A stretch of DNA of 41,442 bases from Gemmatimonadota bacterium (GCA_028287185.1 JAQBQD010000210.1:1-41442), one strand, 5' to 3'. Shown: positions 7,188 through 17,023, counted from the first letter of the stretch. Notes: generated by a model from the letters alone, not told the origin. Program-made: numbers and translations.

Positions 7188-7691
7188 TTACTTCGGCGGC
7201 CCGCCCACATGGCTGTCGGGGGTGAACGACGGGGGGTCGCTGGCGGGGAAGGATTCCTCGGATGCCTCGTCCACCACGTCGTCGAAGTCGCGGCCGGCGA
7301 CCATGGAGGGCATCGTGCCCACGTCGTCGCCGAAGCCCAGGTCGTCCTCGTCGCCGGCCGCGTCCACCAGCGGCGTGCGACGGCGGGAGGGCGCGGCGTG
7401 GGAATCCCCGTCGGACCTCCCCTCCCCCTCGTCCGCGTCCGCGTCGAGATCCCCGAAGCCGCCGCCGCCCTCGGCCGTGCTCATCCCGGCGGCGGAATAG
7501 ATGGGGCAGCGGCCGGTGGTGCCGCGCAGCAGCAGGGCGCCGCCGGCCAGGGCCAGCAGCGCGCCCGGAAGCGAGCGGCGGCTGGCGCCCAGCACCAGCA
7601 GCCCGGCGCCCGCCGCGGTACAGGCGACGCGCTCGTTGCGTCCCACGTTCACCTCGCCCGCCAGGCGTCCGGCCAGGTCACGCAACTCCAC
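7188..7691 (-). CDS. DUF2892-type membrane protein with long acidic C-terminal tail
   Basis: A 167-residue protein. The first part has a YgaP-like DUF2892 arrangement: VNVGRNERVACTAAGAGLLVLG, then SLPGALLALAGGALLLRGTTGRCPIY, two short membrane helices with a Cys-Pro after the second. About 90 residues of acidic, probably disordered tail follow (DLDADADEGEGR, GDEDDLGFGDDVG). They end in the motif EASEESFPASDPPSFTPDS, a short conserved stretch I know from other small bacterial proteins of unknown role. GTG is chosen (GAGGGGGAATC before it) since no ATG is available. It follows the SDR gene by about 32 bp on the same strand, so the two are probably co-transcribed. Confidence 0.75.
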   Translation of the reverse strand: MELRDLAGRLAGEVNVGRNERVACTAAGAGLLVLGASRRSLPGALLALAGGALLLRGTTGRCPIYSAAGMSTAEGGGGFGDLDADADEGEGRSDGDSHAAPSRRRTPLVDAAGDEDDLGFGDDVGTMPSMVAGRDFDDVVDEASEESFPASDPPSFTPDSHVGGPPK

Positions 7692-7723
7692 GATTCCCCC
7701 TCGTTCGCGAGTGGTCCTTCGCC

Positions 7724-8503
7724 TCACCCCCGCAGCAGCGACTCCGCGCCGTCGATCCACATCTCCGTGCCCGTGACGTGGTCCGCGTCGTCGCTGGCCA
7801 GGAACAGCACCAGCCGCGCCACCTGCTCCGAAGACCCCGGCCCGCGCTCCAGGGGCTTGTCGCCCTCGGGGAACTCCATGGGGATCTTCACGTGCTCCAG
7901 GTCGCGGCGGTCGGTGTTGTCGTCGATCTCCGTCTCGATGGCGCCGGGGCAGATCACGTTGATGCGCACCTTGTGGGGCGCCAGCTCCAGCGCCGTCATC
8001 TTGGTGAACGCCACCTGCGCCGCCTTGCTGCACGCGTAGGCCGTCGCGCCGGTGTTGCTGAACACGCGCGTGCCGTTGATGGACGCCGTCACGATCACCG
8101 ACCCGCCCCGCTTCTTCAGGTGCGGAGCGGCGTACTTCACCGTCAGGAAGGTGCCCTTCAGGTTGATGGCGAGCGTGCGGTCCCATTCGTCGGCCTCCAG
8201 CTCCTCCAGCGGCGCCCACACGCCGTTGATGCCGGCGTTGGCGAACACCACGTCCAGCCGGCCCCACTCCTTCACCGTCTTCGCCACCGCCGCCTCCACC
8301 TCGTCCGGCTTCGAGACGTCGGCCAGCACCGTCAGCGCCTCTCCGCCGGCGCCGCGGATGGCCTCCGCTACCTTGTCCAGCTCGTCGCGGGTGCGGCCCA
8401 GGCAGGCCACCTTCGCGCCCTCCGCCGCCAGCAGCTTCGCCGCCGCCTCGCCGATCCCCGATCCGGCGCCCGTCACCAGAGCCACGCGTCCCTCCAGCCG
8501 CAT
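7724..8503 (-). CDS. Short-chain dehydrogenase/reductase (SDR) family oxidoreductase
   Basis: A 259-residue classical SDR. The nucleotide-binding TGAGSGIG is at residues 11-18, the acidic loop segment LADVSKPDE and the NAG motif (VVFANAGING) follow, and the active site is a Ser in VTASINGTRV with Tyr-x-x-x-Lys in TAYACSKAA. The C-terminal GTEMWIDGAESLL is the usual SDR ending. It is a cytoplasmic NAD(P)H-dependent oxidoreductase; the substrate cannot be told. The start at MRLEGRVALVTG is set by GGAGG eight bases upstream; a longer version begins in non-family sequence. Confidence 0.95.
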   Translation of the reverse strand: MRLEGRVALVTGAGSGIGEAAAKLLAAEGAKVACLGRTRDELDKVAEAIRGAGGEALTVLADVSKPDEVEAAVAKTVKEWGRLDVVFANAGINGVWAPLEELEADEWDRTLAINLKGTFLTVKYAAPHLKKRGGSVIVTASINGTRVFSNTGATAYACSKAAQVAFTKMTALELAPHKVRINVICPGAIETEIDDNTDRRDLEHVKIPMEFPEGDKPLERGPGSSEQVARLVLFLASDDADHVTGTEMWIDGAESLLRG

Positions 8504-8719
8504 CGTCCCGCCTCCGCGTCCGGGTTCCCGATGGCGGCCGCGGAGGGTCCGGGCCGCCATGCAGGGCCCGAGCGCTCAGAGAGTTTCGTACCACCGCAGG
8601 ACACAGCCGTCGTCCATCCCGGTTCGAAACGACGGGCCGTCAGGTGCTCCGCGCCGCACCGGCACCCGCACCGAGCGTCGACTTCACACCGTCGGCCGTC
8701 CATTGCGGGTGACCGACGG

Positions 8720-9058
8720 TCAGGTGATCCAGCCGCCCTCGGGGCCGGTGAGCGCGGAGCCCTCCGCCGGCTGCCACGTGGCGATCTCTTCGATGCGGCG
8801 CGCCAGCTCGAAGTCGCGGTCCGTGATGCCGCCCGCGTCGTGCGTCTGCAGCTTCACCGTCAGGCGCGGGTAGCTGAGCAGCAGGTCGGGGTGGTGCCAC
8901 GCCGCCTCGCCCAGGTAGCCGATGGCGTTGGCCAGCAGCAGCGTGCGCTGCCAGCTTCCGGTCTCGTAGGTGCGCGTCAGGTGCTCGTCCGCGTAGCGCC
9001 AGCTCGGAAGCTGCGCGGCCAGGCGGTCGGCGATCTGCTGCTCGTCGTACGCTTTCAT
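8720..9058 (-). CDS. phhB: 4a-hydroxytetrahydrobiopterin dehydratase (pterin carbinolamine dehydratase)
   Basis: Dehydrates 4a-hydroxytetrahydrobiopterin to the quinonoid dihydropterin, recycling the cofactor of aromatic amino acid hydroxylases. The 112-residue length and the active-site block EAAWHHPDLLLSYPRLTVKLQTHDAGGITDRDFELARRIE match the family, with H55, H56, P57, H73 and the following Asp conserved. A GAGGGG tract precedes the ATG. No phenylalanine hydroxylase is present in the window, so the partner gene would be elsewhere, or the protein works in molybdopterin metabolism as proposed for some bacterial homologues. Confidence 0.95.
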   Translation of the reverse strand: MKAYDEQQIADRLAAQLPSWRYADEHLTRTYETGSWQRTLLLANAIGYLGEAAWHHPDLLLSYPRLTVKLQTHDAGGITDRDFELARRIEEIATWQPAEGSALTGPEGGWIT

Positions 9059-9373
9059 CCGTCGTCCCCTCGGTTCTGCGCGTGAATCCTGCTCTCCCTC
9101 GGCGGACACCCGGCCGGATGCTTGAACCGAGTGTCCGGATCGCGGTTGGCCTCCCTCTCCGTGACGGGCCGCTCCGGAGCCCGGCGGAAACGGCCCCGCC
9201 GGTCTCCTCCGCGGGGCCGGCGAGCCTCCTCCTCCGGGGCGCAATACTGCCTGCGCCCCTCCGTCCGGGGTCTCCCCGGCCGCGGGCGAGCCCCGCCCAA
9301 CCCCCGGCGGGTCTCGCCCGCCAGCCTTCTTCGTAGGATACAGCGCCAGCCGCCCGGGGCAACCGCCGCCGCG
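9059..9373. other. Intergenic region with two GC-rich hairpins
   Basis: Between two minus-strand genes. A 9-bp stem (CGGCCCCGC with GCGGGGCCG, 9191-9219, 11-nt loop) and an 8-bp stem (GGGGCGCA with TGCGCCCC, 9236-9259, 8-nt loop) lie downstream of thpR. Neither is followed by a T-run, so a terminator role is possible only. No gene is supported. Confidence 0.4.
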
Positions 9374-9940
9374 TCACGCCAGCGCGAAGCGTTCCACCGG
9401 CTCATACCGTGGCGGCCCGCTCCCCAGCATGCTGCGGAACAGCACCACCTGGCGCACCCGCATCGCCCCGCCGAACGGCGGCACCCGCGCCAGCAGCGGG
9501 CGCACGTCCGCCGGTGGCTGCACACGCGCCAGCGTCAGGTGCGGCGAGAAGGGCTTTCGCTCGGGCGCGAAGCCCGTATCCACCGCCACCCGCTCCACGC
9601 GCGCCGCCAGCGCCCGCATCTCGTCCACGCCCGCGCCGACGCCCATCCACACCACCGCTGCCCGCCTCGGGTCCCGAAACGCACCCAGCCGTGCGAGCTC
9701 CACGTCGAACGCCGGGCCCAGCACCGCGCTCCGCATCCCCTCCCGCAGCCGCGCCACGTCCGCCGCGGACGTATCGCCCAGGAAGCGCAGCGTGAAGTGC
9801 CAGTTGCGCGCGGGCACCGGCCGCCCCGAAAGGCGATCACCGCCCAGCGCGCCCGCCAGGTGCGCCTCCAGCCCGCGGCGCGCGTCGTCCGCCAGCGGGA
9901 TCGCGAGAAAGAGCCTTTCACCTGCGGATGCGGAAGCCAT
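9374..9940 (-). CDS. thpR: RNA 2',3'-cyclic phosphodiesterase (2H/LigT family)
   Basis: A 188-residue 2H phosphoesterase that opens 2',3'-cyclic phosphate ends on RNA. Both catalytic motifs are present: HFTLRFLG (H-x-T-L) near residue 48 and HLTLARV near residue 134. The N-terminus RLFLAIPL and the C-terminal [21 protein letters not shown] are typical. There is no strong ribosome site, but the family core begins within ten residues of the chosen ATG, so the start is close to right. It runs divergently from the secreted protein gene at 10231. Confidence 0.95.
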   Translation of the reverse strand: MASASAGERLFLAIPLADDARRGLEAHLAGALGGDRLSGRPVPARNWHFTLRFLGDTSAADVARLREGMRSAVLGPAFDVELARLGAFRDPRRAAVVWMGVGAGVDEMRALAARVERVAVDTGFAPERKPFSPHLTLARVQPPADVRPLLARVPPFGGAMRVRQVVLFRSMLGSGPPRYEPVERFALA

Positions 9941-10172
9941 TCGGAGGATCGAACCTCACCGGGCAGCCAGCATGTTCCACGCACTCCGGCCGACGCGCGC
10001 AAAGCGTGCCGCGCTGCCACTGCCTCGCCCCCTCTCCGCGGATCATGCCGGCTTCCGCGGATGGAGGGCTCGCAGTGCAGCTCGGCGACAGTGGAGAAGA
10101 TCGGGAACGCGATCCCTCTGGCGGAACTCCCGAGCGCGATCGAGACTACATCGCATCATCCGCTCTTCCGCA

Positions 10173-10205
10173 AGCGACCCTCGGATCGCCGACACGAGGG
10201 TCGCT
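10173..10205. promoter_or_regulatory. 11-bp inverted repeat between divergent genes
   Basis: AGCGACCCTCG (10173-10183) and CGAGGGTCGCT (10195-10205) form a perfect inverted repeat with an 11-base centre, ending 25 bp before the ATG at 10231. Both flanking genes are transcribed away from it, so it is not a terminator. An operator or a leader hairpin is more likely. Confidence 0.4.
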
Positions 10206-10230
10206 CATCCTCCTGACATCGCGAACGCCC

Positions 10231-11328
10231 ATGTCGCCCTCCCACTCCGCAGCTCGCCGGAATCCACCTGTCCGCGTGGCACTCGTCGTCCTCGCGTGCT
10301 TCGCGCTGCCCGCCGCGGCAGTTCCGCTCGCCGCGCAGGCGGGCGGCGCGGTGAGCGGGCACGTGCGCGACGCGGATGGGGCGGGAGTGCCGCTCGCGCT
10401 GGTGGTGCTGGCACCGGCGGACAGCACGGTTCCGCGCCGGTCGTCGCTCACGGACCGCGCGGGGAGCTTCCGCTTCGTGGACGTGCCGCCCGGCAGCTAC
10501 CGGCTGCTGCTGGAGCGCATCGGCTACGAGCGCCAGTCGTCGGCGGCGCTGCAGGTGCAGGCGGGCGCGACCGTGACGCACGAGTTCGCCGGGCGCGCGC
10601 GGGCCGTGACGATGGCGCCCATCGTGGCGCGCGTGGCCGCAAGCGGCGACCGCGACGGCACCTGCTTCACGGTGGGCCAGCTCTGGCGCGACTCGGCGCT
10701 GGCGACGGTGTGGAACGAGGCCACCAAGGGCGTGGAGACGCGCCGCGCCTTCGACCGGCAGTACCCGTACGCGCTGGAGCTGCGCCAGAGCGTGACCGCC
10801 ACGCCGGTCCGCGGAACCCGCCTGGTGCGCGACTCGTCGTTCCGCGTGCTGGTGAACGATCCCGCGCGCGCCGAGGAGGACGAGCAGGCGCGGCGCGAGC
10901 AGCGGCATCGCCAGGGTTTCGGCTACACCTTCGGCAACGTGCTGACGCTGGACCTTCCCGACGAGAAGGAGCTGCTGGACGCCGACTTCCTGACGCGGCA
11001 CTGCCTGGAGGCCGGCGTGGAGGAGCAGGACGGCGCCTGGCAGGTACGATTCCGCCCGGTGAAGCCCGAGCGCGGCCGCATCGACGTCGTGGGCACCATC
11101 CGGCTGGACACCGCCACCTTCCAGGTCCGCTCCATCACCTACCAGTACGTGCGCGGCCGCAACGTCTTCATCATGGCCGCGGTCACCTACGGCGACGTGC
11201 CGTTCTTTCCCGGCACCGAGCTGCGCGTTCCGCTCCGGGGCGAGTTCCACGGCCGCCCCATCGGCCCCGTCGGCGCCAGCATCCGCACCGTGGACGGCAC
11301 CATCACCTTCTCCAACTACGTGACGTAG
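10231..11328 (+). CDS. Secreted carboxypeptidase regulatory-like domain protein
   Basis: A 365-residue exported protein. The signal peptide is clear ([24 protein letters not shown], cleavage near residue 30). Residues about 33-100 form a carboxypeptidase-regulatory-like beta-sandwich: [50 protein letters not shown]. The remaining 260 residues are mostly beta-strand, ending [12 protein letters not shown], and resemble the outer-membrane-associated proteins of unknown function that often carry this domain. The start [13 protein letters not shown] is chosen because the signal peptide follows directly; a longer open frame upstream lacks coding character. The role may be cell-surface or TonB-related, but nothing specific is shown. 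Confidence 0.85.
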   Translation: MSPSHSAARRNPPVRVALVVLACFALPAAAVPLAAQAGGAVSGHVRDADGAGVPLALVVLAPADSTVPRRSSLTDRAGSFRFVDVPPGSYRLLLERIGYERQSSAALQVQAGATVTHEFAGRARAVTMAPIVARVAASGDRDGTCFTVGQLWRDSALATVWNEATKGVETRRAFDRQYPYALELRQSVTATPVRGTRLVRDSSFRVLVNDPARAEEDEQARREQRHRQGFGYTFGNVLTLDLPDEKELLDADFLTRHCLEAGVEEQDGAWQVRFRPVKPERGRIDVVGTIRLDTATFQVRSITYQYVRGRNVFIMAAVTYGDVPFFPGTELRVPLRGEFHGRPIGPVGASIRTVDGTITFSNYVT

Positions 11329-11528
11329 CGACTCCCCGCGAATCGACGGACGCGCTCCGGACGATCGGACGCGACAACGCCGCGCATCCGCGGTCGATAG
11401 GTGGAGCGTACGATTCGTCCGATGCATCGCGCTCCGCGCCGGAAGCGGAACCCCGGGCGCCCGCGGCGAGTTGTATGCATCGGCCGGACTGCGCCGCCGT
11501 CCCGCCCCACCATCCACCCGGAGGCCCC

Positions 11529-12479
<951 letters not shown>

Positions 12480-12480
12480 C

Positions 12481-13134
12481 GTGCCCTCGGCCAAAGCCGA
12501 CGCCCTGCTGCGGCGCGCGCTGAAGCCCGCCGCCTGGGTGGGCTGCCTGCTGCCGCTGGCGTGGACGGTGTTCGACGCGTTCACCGGCGGCCTCGGCGCC
12601 GACCCCATCCGCGAGGTGACGCACCGCACGGGCTTCACGGCGCTCACGCTGCTGATGGCGACGCTCGCCGTCACCCCCTTGCGCCGGATGACCGGGTGGA
12701 ACCCGCTCGTGCAGTTGCGCCGGCTGCTGGGCCTCTTCGCCTTCTTCTATGCCTGCCTGCACTTCGCCATCTACCTCGCGGACCAAGGGTTCGACGCCGG
12801 GTTCATCGTGGAGGACGTGGTGAAGCACCCGTACGTCACGGTCGGCTTCACGGCGCTGCTGCTGCTCATCCCGCTGGCGGTCACGTCCACGCGGAAGTCC
12901 ATCCGCCGCCTGGGCAAGCGCTGGGTGAAGCTGCACCGGATGATCTACCTGGTCGCCGCGCTGGGCGTGGTGCACTTCTACTGGCTGGTGAAGCGCGACG
13001 TCACGCAGCCGCTGGAGTTCGGCGCCGTCTTCCTCGTGTTGATGGCGCTCCGCCTTCCGCTGCTGGCCGGATCGAAGAAGATGCGCCCGGCCCGCTCTCC
13101 GTCGCGTTCCTCCGCGTCGCCGCAGGAGACGTGA
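12481..13134 (+). CDS. msrQ: Protein-methionine-sulfoxide reductase heme-binding subunit MsrQ
   Basis: Inner-membrane b-type heme protein that passes quinone-derived electrons to MsrP. The 217 residues contain about six membrane helices with heme-ligand histidines in FYACLHFAIYLADQG, WVKLHRMIYLVAALGVVHFYWLVKRD. The block TGFTALTLLMATLAVTPLRRMTG is typical. GTG is the start, one base after the msrP stop, so the pair is one operon. The C-terminal 20 residues are basic and Ser-rich and not part of the family core. Confidence 0.95.
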   Translation: MPSAKADALLRRALKPAAWVGCLLPLAWTVFDAFTGGLGADPIREVTHRTGFTALTLLMATLAVTPLRRMTGWNPLVQLRRLLGLFAFFYACLHFAIYLADQGFDAGFIVEDVVKHPYVTVGFTALLLLIPLAVTSTRKSIRRLGKRWVKLHRMIYLVAALGVVHFYWLVKRDVTQPLEFGAVFLVLMALRLPLLAGSKKMRPARSPSRSSASPQET

Positions 13135-13199
13135 ATCCGCGTGCGTCCAACCGGCATTGCTGGTTGATGGGGGTTGATTGGAAGAGCCTGATCGCCGGA

Positions 13200-13228
13200 T
13201 GGTCACTCGCCGGTTCTCTCGATAGATT
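13200..13228 (+). promoter_or_regulatory. Promoter giving a leaderless HD-domain transcript
   Basis: TGGTCA (13200-13205), 17 bp and TAGATT (13223-13228), with the ATG only six bases beyond the -10. The predicted transcript start falls on the A of the ATG, so the message would be leaderless. This supports the ATG at 13235 over an internal one at 13280. Confidence 0.45.
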
Positions 13229-13234
13229 CGGCGG

Positions 13235-13972
13235 ATGAAGATCATCCAGGCGGGGTCGGCGGATTCCGTCGGCGGAGTGATGGACGACGCAGCGCTGCAT
13301 GCGTTCATCGACGGCGACGCGGCGCTGCGGGCGGTGCTGGCGGAGGTGCGCGCGCGGATGGAGCAGGACGCCGCGCATGACGAGGCGCACCTGTTCCGCG
13401 TGGCACGCTGGACCGTGCGCCTGGCCGCAAGCGAGGGCGTGGACCCCCGGCTGGCCGTGGCCGCCGCGCTGCTGCACGACGTGGTGAACGTGCCCAAGAC
13501 CAGCCCCGATCGCCCCCGCGCCAGCGAGCTTTCTGCCGACGTGGCCCGGGCGCTGCTGCCCACGCTCGGCTTCTCCGCCGCGGATGCGGACGAGGTGGCG
13601 GGGGCGGTGCGCGACCACAGCTTCTCGCGGGGGGCGGTGCCGCGCACGCCGCTGGGCCGCGCGCTGCAGGACGCCGACCGGCTGGAGGCGCTGGGCGCGC
13701 TGGGCGTGTTCCGCTGCATCGCCACGGGCGTGCGCTTCGGCGGCGCCTTCTTCCACGAGGCCGATCCGTGGGCGATGGATCGAGCGCTGGACGACGGACG
13801 CTACTCGGTGGACCACTTCTTCACCAAGCTGCTGCGCCTGCCGCCCACGCTGCTGACGGAGGCCGGCCGCGCCGAGGCCGCCCGCCGCGCGGATGCCATG
13901 GTCGCCCTGCTGCGCCAGCTCGGCGACGAGCTGGGCATCCCGCTGCCGGAGGCGCGCATCCCGCCGCCCTGA
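13235..13972 (+). CDS. HD-domain phosphohydrolase-like protein
   Basis: A 245-residue cytoplasmic HD-superfamily protein, probably a metal-dependent phosphohydrolase. The ligand set is complete: H52 (AHDEAHLFRVA), H81-D82 (AALLHDVVNVPKTS), H128 (VRDHSFSRG) and D148 (LQDADRLEALGALG). The layout fits the YpgQ/YedJ-like group, in which nucleoside triphosphates have been suggested as substrates. ATG at 13235 is supported by the promoter geometry; MDDAALHAF at 13280 is an alternative. It is monocistronic: msrQ ends 100 bp upstream and a small membrane gene begins 119 bp downstream. Confidence 0.9.
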   Translation: MKIIQAGSADSVGGVMDDAALHAFIDGDAALRAVLAEVRARMEQDAAHDEAHLFRVARWTVRLAASEGVDPRLAVAAALLHDVVNVPKTSPDRPRASELSADVARALLPTLGFSAADADEVAGAVRDHSFSRGAVPRTPLGRALQDADRLEALGALGVFRCIATGVRFGGAFFHEADPWAMDRALDDGRYSVDHFFTKLLRLPPTLLTEAGRAEAARRADAMVALLRQLGDELGIPLPEARIPPP

Positions 13973-14091
13973 CCGCGAGCCGATCGTTCGCGGCTGGCCA
14001 TCCACCCGAAACCCGCCGTCGTGGATGCGCGTACGGCCGGACGCATCCGCTCGGACGACTTCCCACGCACCTCCGCACCGGCACGGACCCC

Positions 14092-14388
14092 ATGGACGAA
14101 GGACTCGCAATCACCATCGTGGCAGTCGTCGGCATCCTCACCACGGGCGGCGTGCTGGTGCTTCGGCCCATCGCCAAGCGCCTGGGCAGCCTGTTCGACG
14201 CGATGACCGCGCAGAAGCTGCGTCCCGGCGGCCAGCCGGAGCTGTCGCAGATCCGCGAGCTGATGCAGGGCATCGACGGCCGGCTGAGCCTGATGGAGGA
14301 GCGCCAGGGCTTCGCCGAGGCGCTGCTTTCCAACGGCGAGCGCCGGCCGATCGCTCCCCCGGTCCAGCCGCCGCGCGACGTGCACTGA
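14092..14388 (+). CDS. Small single-pass membrane protein with coiled-coil tail, hypothetical
   Basis: 98 residues. An N-terminal membrane helix (about residues 5-25, LAITIVAVVGILTTGGVLVLRPI) is followed by a basic boundary (AKRLG) and a helical, charged region (ELSQIRELMQGIDGRLSLMEERQGFAEALL) that could form a coiled coil. The C-terminus is Pro-rich. No family was recognised with confidence. A 13-bp hairpin lies 30 bp after the stop, which suits a single-gene unit. Confidence 0.75.
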   Translation: MDEGLAITIVAVVGILTTGGVLVLRPIAKRLGSLFDAMTAQKLRPGGQPELSQIRELMQGIDGRLSLMEERQGFAEALLSNGERRPIAPPVQPPRDVH

Positions 14389-14418
14389 CGCGGGGCCGTC
14401 CAGCCCTCAGATCCAAGA

Positions 14419-14448
14419 CGAAGGGCCGTCCGAAGGGGCGGCCCTTCG
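14419..14448 (+). terminator. Hairpin terminator after the 98-aa gene
   Basis: CGAAGGGCCGTCC (14419-14431), loop GAAG, then GGGCGGCCCTTCG (14436-14448): a 13-bp stem with one T-G pair. No T-run follows. The position just past a stop makes a terminator likely. Confidence 0.65.
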
Positions 14449-14481
14449 GCGTCGGTAGCGGACGGCGATGCGGCCGCCGTA

Positions 14482-14535
14482 CCGCCGGTTGGAAACCCGG
14501 CGCTGCCGGTGGAACAAAGCCCACCTCCTTGGCTC
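14482..14535. repeat. REP-like dispersed element, copy 2
   Basis: A stretch with GCCGGTTGGAAACCCGGC, then CGCTGCCGG and GGAACAAAGCCC. It matches copy 1 (7062-7116) in order and spacing of the parts and copy 3 (20271-20299) almost base for base in the hairpin. It is intergenic, upstream of the MATE gene. Confidence 0.5.
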
Positions 14536-14648
14536 ATCGCCGGGGGCGGATTCGTGCGCGGCGTGACGGTCGGGCGCGTGGTCCCGGTGGGATGGGGGAT
14601 GTGCTATCTTCACGGCCGCCTACGAACGCTTTTGTCGATCCAGGGGAA

Positions 14649-16064
14649 ATGCCGCCTGCCACGGTCCGCCGACGTCCCGAAGCCGCTGCCCCCCGCGCCG
14701 CCGTGCCCGGCAGGCGGCGCGGCGGCGTGCTGCTGCGGCACGAATCGCGGGCGCTGCTGCGGGTGGCGGTGCCTCTGGTGTTCAGCCAGCTCGGCGCGGT
14801 GGCGATGACCACGACGGACACCATCATGGTGGGGCCGCTGGGGCCCACGGCGCTCGCCGCCGCGGGCCTGGCGAGCGCCATCCAGATGGTGGCGCTGATG
14901 TTCTGCACGGGCACCATCATGGGCATGACCACCCTGGTGAGCCACGCCGCCGGCGCGGGCGACGTGCTGGGCAGCCGGCGCGCGCTGGGCCAGGGGCTGC
15001 TGGTGGCGCTGGGGCTTTCGGTGCCGCAGATGGTGGTGCTGCTGCTGGGGCGGCCCATCGCGCTGGCGCTGGGGCAGGCGCCGGACGTGGCCGAGCTGGC
15101 GGGCGGGTTCATGCGGGCGCTGGCGTTCGGCGTGGCGCCGTTCATGGTGTTCTACGCCTTCCGCCAGTTCCTGGAGGGCACGGGGCGCACGGGCCCCTCG
15201 GTGGTCATCACCTTCCTGGGCGTCGCCGCCAACGTGGTCGGCAACCGGCTGCTCATCTTCGGCGTCCCGGGCCACGTCCCGGCGTTCGGCGTCGTGGGCT
15301 CGGGATGGTCGACGACGGCCGCGCGCTGGGGGATGATGCTGGCCATCGTCGGCTACCTGGCGTGGCGCGGCGAGCTGGGTGCCGGCTTCCGCGTGCCGCG
15401 CCCCGATCCCGCGCTGATGCGCCGCATCCTGCGCGTGGGCCTGCCCATCGGCGGCCAGGTGGTGGCCGAGGTGGGCATCTTCTCGCTGGCCGCGGTGATG
15501 ATGGGGTGGATGGGAAAGGTGGAGCTGGCGTCGCACCAGGTGGCCATCAACATCGCGTCCACCACGTTCATGGTCGCGCTGGGGTCCAGCATCGCCGGCT
15601 CCATCCGCGTGGGCCTGCACGTGGGCGCCGGCTCGCGGCGCGGCGTGCGGCGCGCCGCCATCGCGACGTACCTCGTCGCGCTCAGCTTCATGGCGGTCTG
15701 CGCGCTCGTCTTCCTGCTCTTCCCGGCTGAGCTCATCGGCCTGTACTCTCAGGACCCGCGCATCCTGCGCGTGGGCGTGCGCCTGATGCTGCTGGCCGCC
15801 GCCTTCCAGGTGTTCGACGGCGCGCAGGTGGCCGGCCTCTCCGTGCTCCGCGGCACGGGAGACACGCGCATCCCCATGCTCATCACCCTCGTCGGCTACT
15901 GGGTCGTCGGCTTCCCCGTCGCCTACATCCTCGGCTTTCACACCCCCTTCGGCCCCGCGGGCATCTGGGCAGGCCTCGTGGCCGCTCTCGCCGTCGTCGC
16001 CCTCCTCCTCTTCCTGCGCGTCCGCCGGGTCATCCACGCCGCCCCCCGCCCCCTCGGCTCGTAG
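14649..16064 (+). CDS. MATE family efflux transporter
   Basis: A 471-residue inner-membrane transporter that exports drugs or metabolites in exchange for Na+ or H+. Twelve hydrophobic segments are visible. The start of the fold, VAVPLVFSQLGAVAMTTTDTIMVGPLGPTALAAAGLAS, and its pseudo-repeat, VGLPIGGQVVAEVGIFSLAAVMMGWMG with ASHQVAINIASTTFMV, are the MATE hallmark. The C-terminal half has the usual GTGDTRIPMLITLVGYWVVGFPVAYIL. The ATG is chosen from AGGGG directly before it; about 25 basic residues precede the first helix. No regulator is adjacent and the substrate is unknown. Confidence 0.96.
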   Translation: MPPATVRRRPEAAAPRAAVPGRRRGGVLLRHESRALLRVAVPLVFSQLGAVAMTTTDTIMVGPLGPTALAAAGLASAIQMVALMFCTGTIMGMTTLVSHAAGAGDVLGSRRALGQGLLVALGLSVPQMVVLLLGRPIALALGQAPDVAELAGGFMRALAFGVAPFMVFYAFRQFLEGTGRTGPSVVITFLGVAANVVGNRLLIFGVPGHVPAFGVVGSGWSTTAARWGMMLAIVGYLAWRGELGAGFRVPRPDPALMRRILRVGLPIGGQVVAEVGIFSLAAVMMGWMGKVELASHQVAINIASTTFMVALGSSIAGSIRVGLHVGAGSRRGVRRAAIATYLVALSFMAVCALVFLLFPAELIGLYSQDPRILRVGVRLMLLAAAFQVFDGAQVAGLSVLRGTGDTRIPMLITLVGYWVVGFPVAYILGFHTPFGPAGIWAGLVAALAVVALLLFLRVRRVIHAAPRPLGS

Positions 16065-16408
16065 ACGGCGCAGTTCGGTAAAGGTCGTCCCGCCGTGAGT
16101 TCCGCCCCGCGCACGGCCTCCGAACCGGGGACGAAGCCGGTCGTCCGCGAAGGCGGATCTCGCGTGATCGTTGCCGCGAATTCGCGAATCGGTCATTCGC
16201 CCGGGCGTCCCCGCCTTCAGCATCGAATGCCGTCCCATCCATCCCCGATCCACCACTCTTGCGCCCCCCGCCCGCCCGCCGCATCCCTCCTGAATCCCGC
16301 ATCAACCCCACACCGTAGTCGCCGCATCCACCTCCGCACCTGCGATTCGCGCCCCGGCCCAGCTCGGCGGCGGGCGCGTTCAAACCATCTCCCGACCAAG
16401 CGCATCCG
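16065..16408. other. Intergenic region, no gene seen
   Basis: Between the MATE and ECF sigma genes, both plus strand. It contains a 10-bp palindrome GCGAATTCGC (16176-16185) and a run of CATCC-type low-complexity sequence. No convincing ECF-type promoter, terminator or small gene was found. Confidence 0.4.
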
Positions 16409-17023
16409 ATGGACGGAAGCAAGGACGAACCCCCGATCAGCCCGGCCCCACCGATGGCGACCATGCTGGCTGAAGTGCCGAACGCGGCGGTGCCCGAGAT
16501 CGCGTACGTGCCTCCCCTGGTGAGGCGCGCGCAGGACGGCGACGTGGCCGCGTTCGAGCAGCTCTACCGCGACAACGTGGACCGGGTGTTCGCGCTTTGC
16601 CTGCGGATGGCGGCCGACCGCACGAAGGCCGAGGAGCTGACGCAGGACGTGTTCGTGCGCGCCTGGGAGCGGCTGGGCAGCTTCGAGGGACGCAGCGCCT
16701 TCAGCACCTGGCTGCACCGGATGGCGGTGAACGTGGTGCTCGGCGAGAAGCGCTCCGCCGGCGTGCGCAGCGCCCGGATCACGGTGACGGACGACCTGGA
16801 GGCCTTCGACCGGCCGCGGCTTACGTCCGATCCCGGCACGCGCATGGACCTGGAGCGCGCCATCGCCGGGCTGCCGAAGGGGGCGCGAACCGTCTTCGTC
16901 CTGCACGACGTAGAAGGCTACAAGCACGAAGAGATCGGCCGGATGCACGGCTGGGCCGTGGGAACGTGCAAGGCCCAGCTTCACCGTGCCCGCAAGCTTC
17001 TGAGGGAGGCGCTCAACCGATGA
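16409..17023 (+). CDS. ECF-type RNA polymerase sigma factor
   Basis: A 204-residue extracytoplasmic-function sigma factor. Region 2 is seen as LVRRAQDGDVAAFEQLYRDNVDRVFALCLRM with ADRTKAEELTQDVFVRAWERLGSFEGRSAFSTWLHRMAVNVVL. Region 4 is LPKGARTVFVLHDVEGYKHEEIGRMHGWAVGTCKAQLHRARKLLREAL, a helix-turn-helix that contacts the -35. About 35 extra N-terminal residues precede region 2. The stop overlaps the anti-sigma start (ATGA), so the two are made together. With the downstream DUF4097 genes it forms an apparent envelope-signal operon. Confidence 0.96.
   Translation: MDGSKDEPPISPAPPMATMLAEVPNAAVPEIAYVPPLVRRAQDGDVAAFEQLYRDNVDRVFALCLRMAADRTKAEELTQDVFVRAWERLGSFEGRSAFSTWLHRMAVNVVLGEKRSAGVRSARITVTDDLEAFDRPRLTSDPGTRMDLERAIAGLPKGARTVFVLHDVEGYKHEEIGRMHGWAVGTCKAQLHRARKLLREALNR

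Noticed and set aside
16176..16185. 10-bp palindrome GCGAATTCGC
   Set aside because: Isolated and short, with no repeat or promoter beside it; likely chance.
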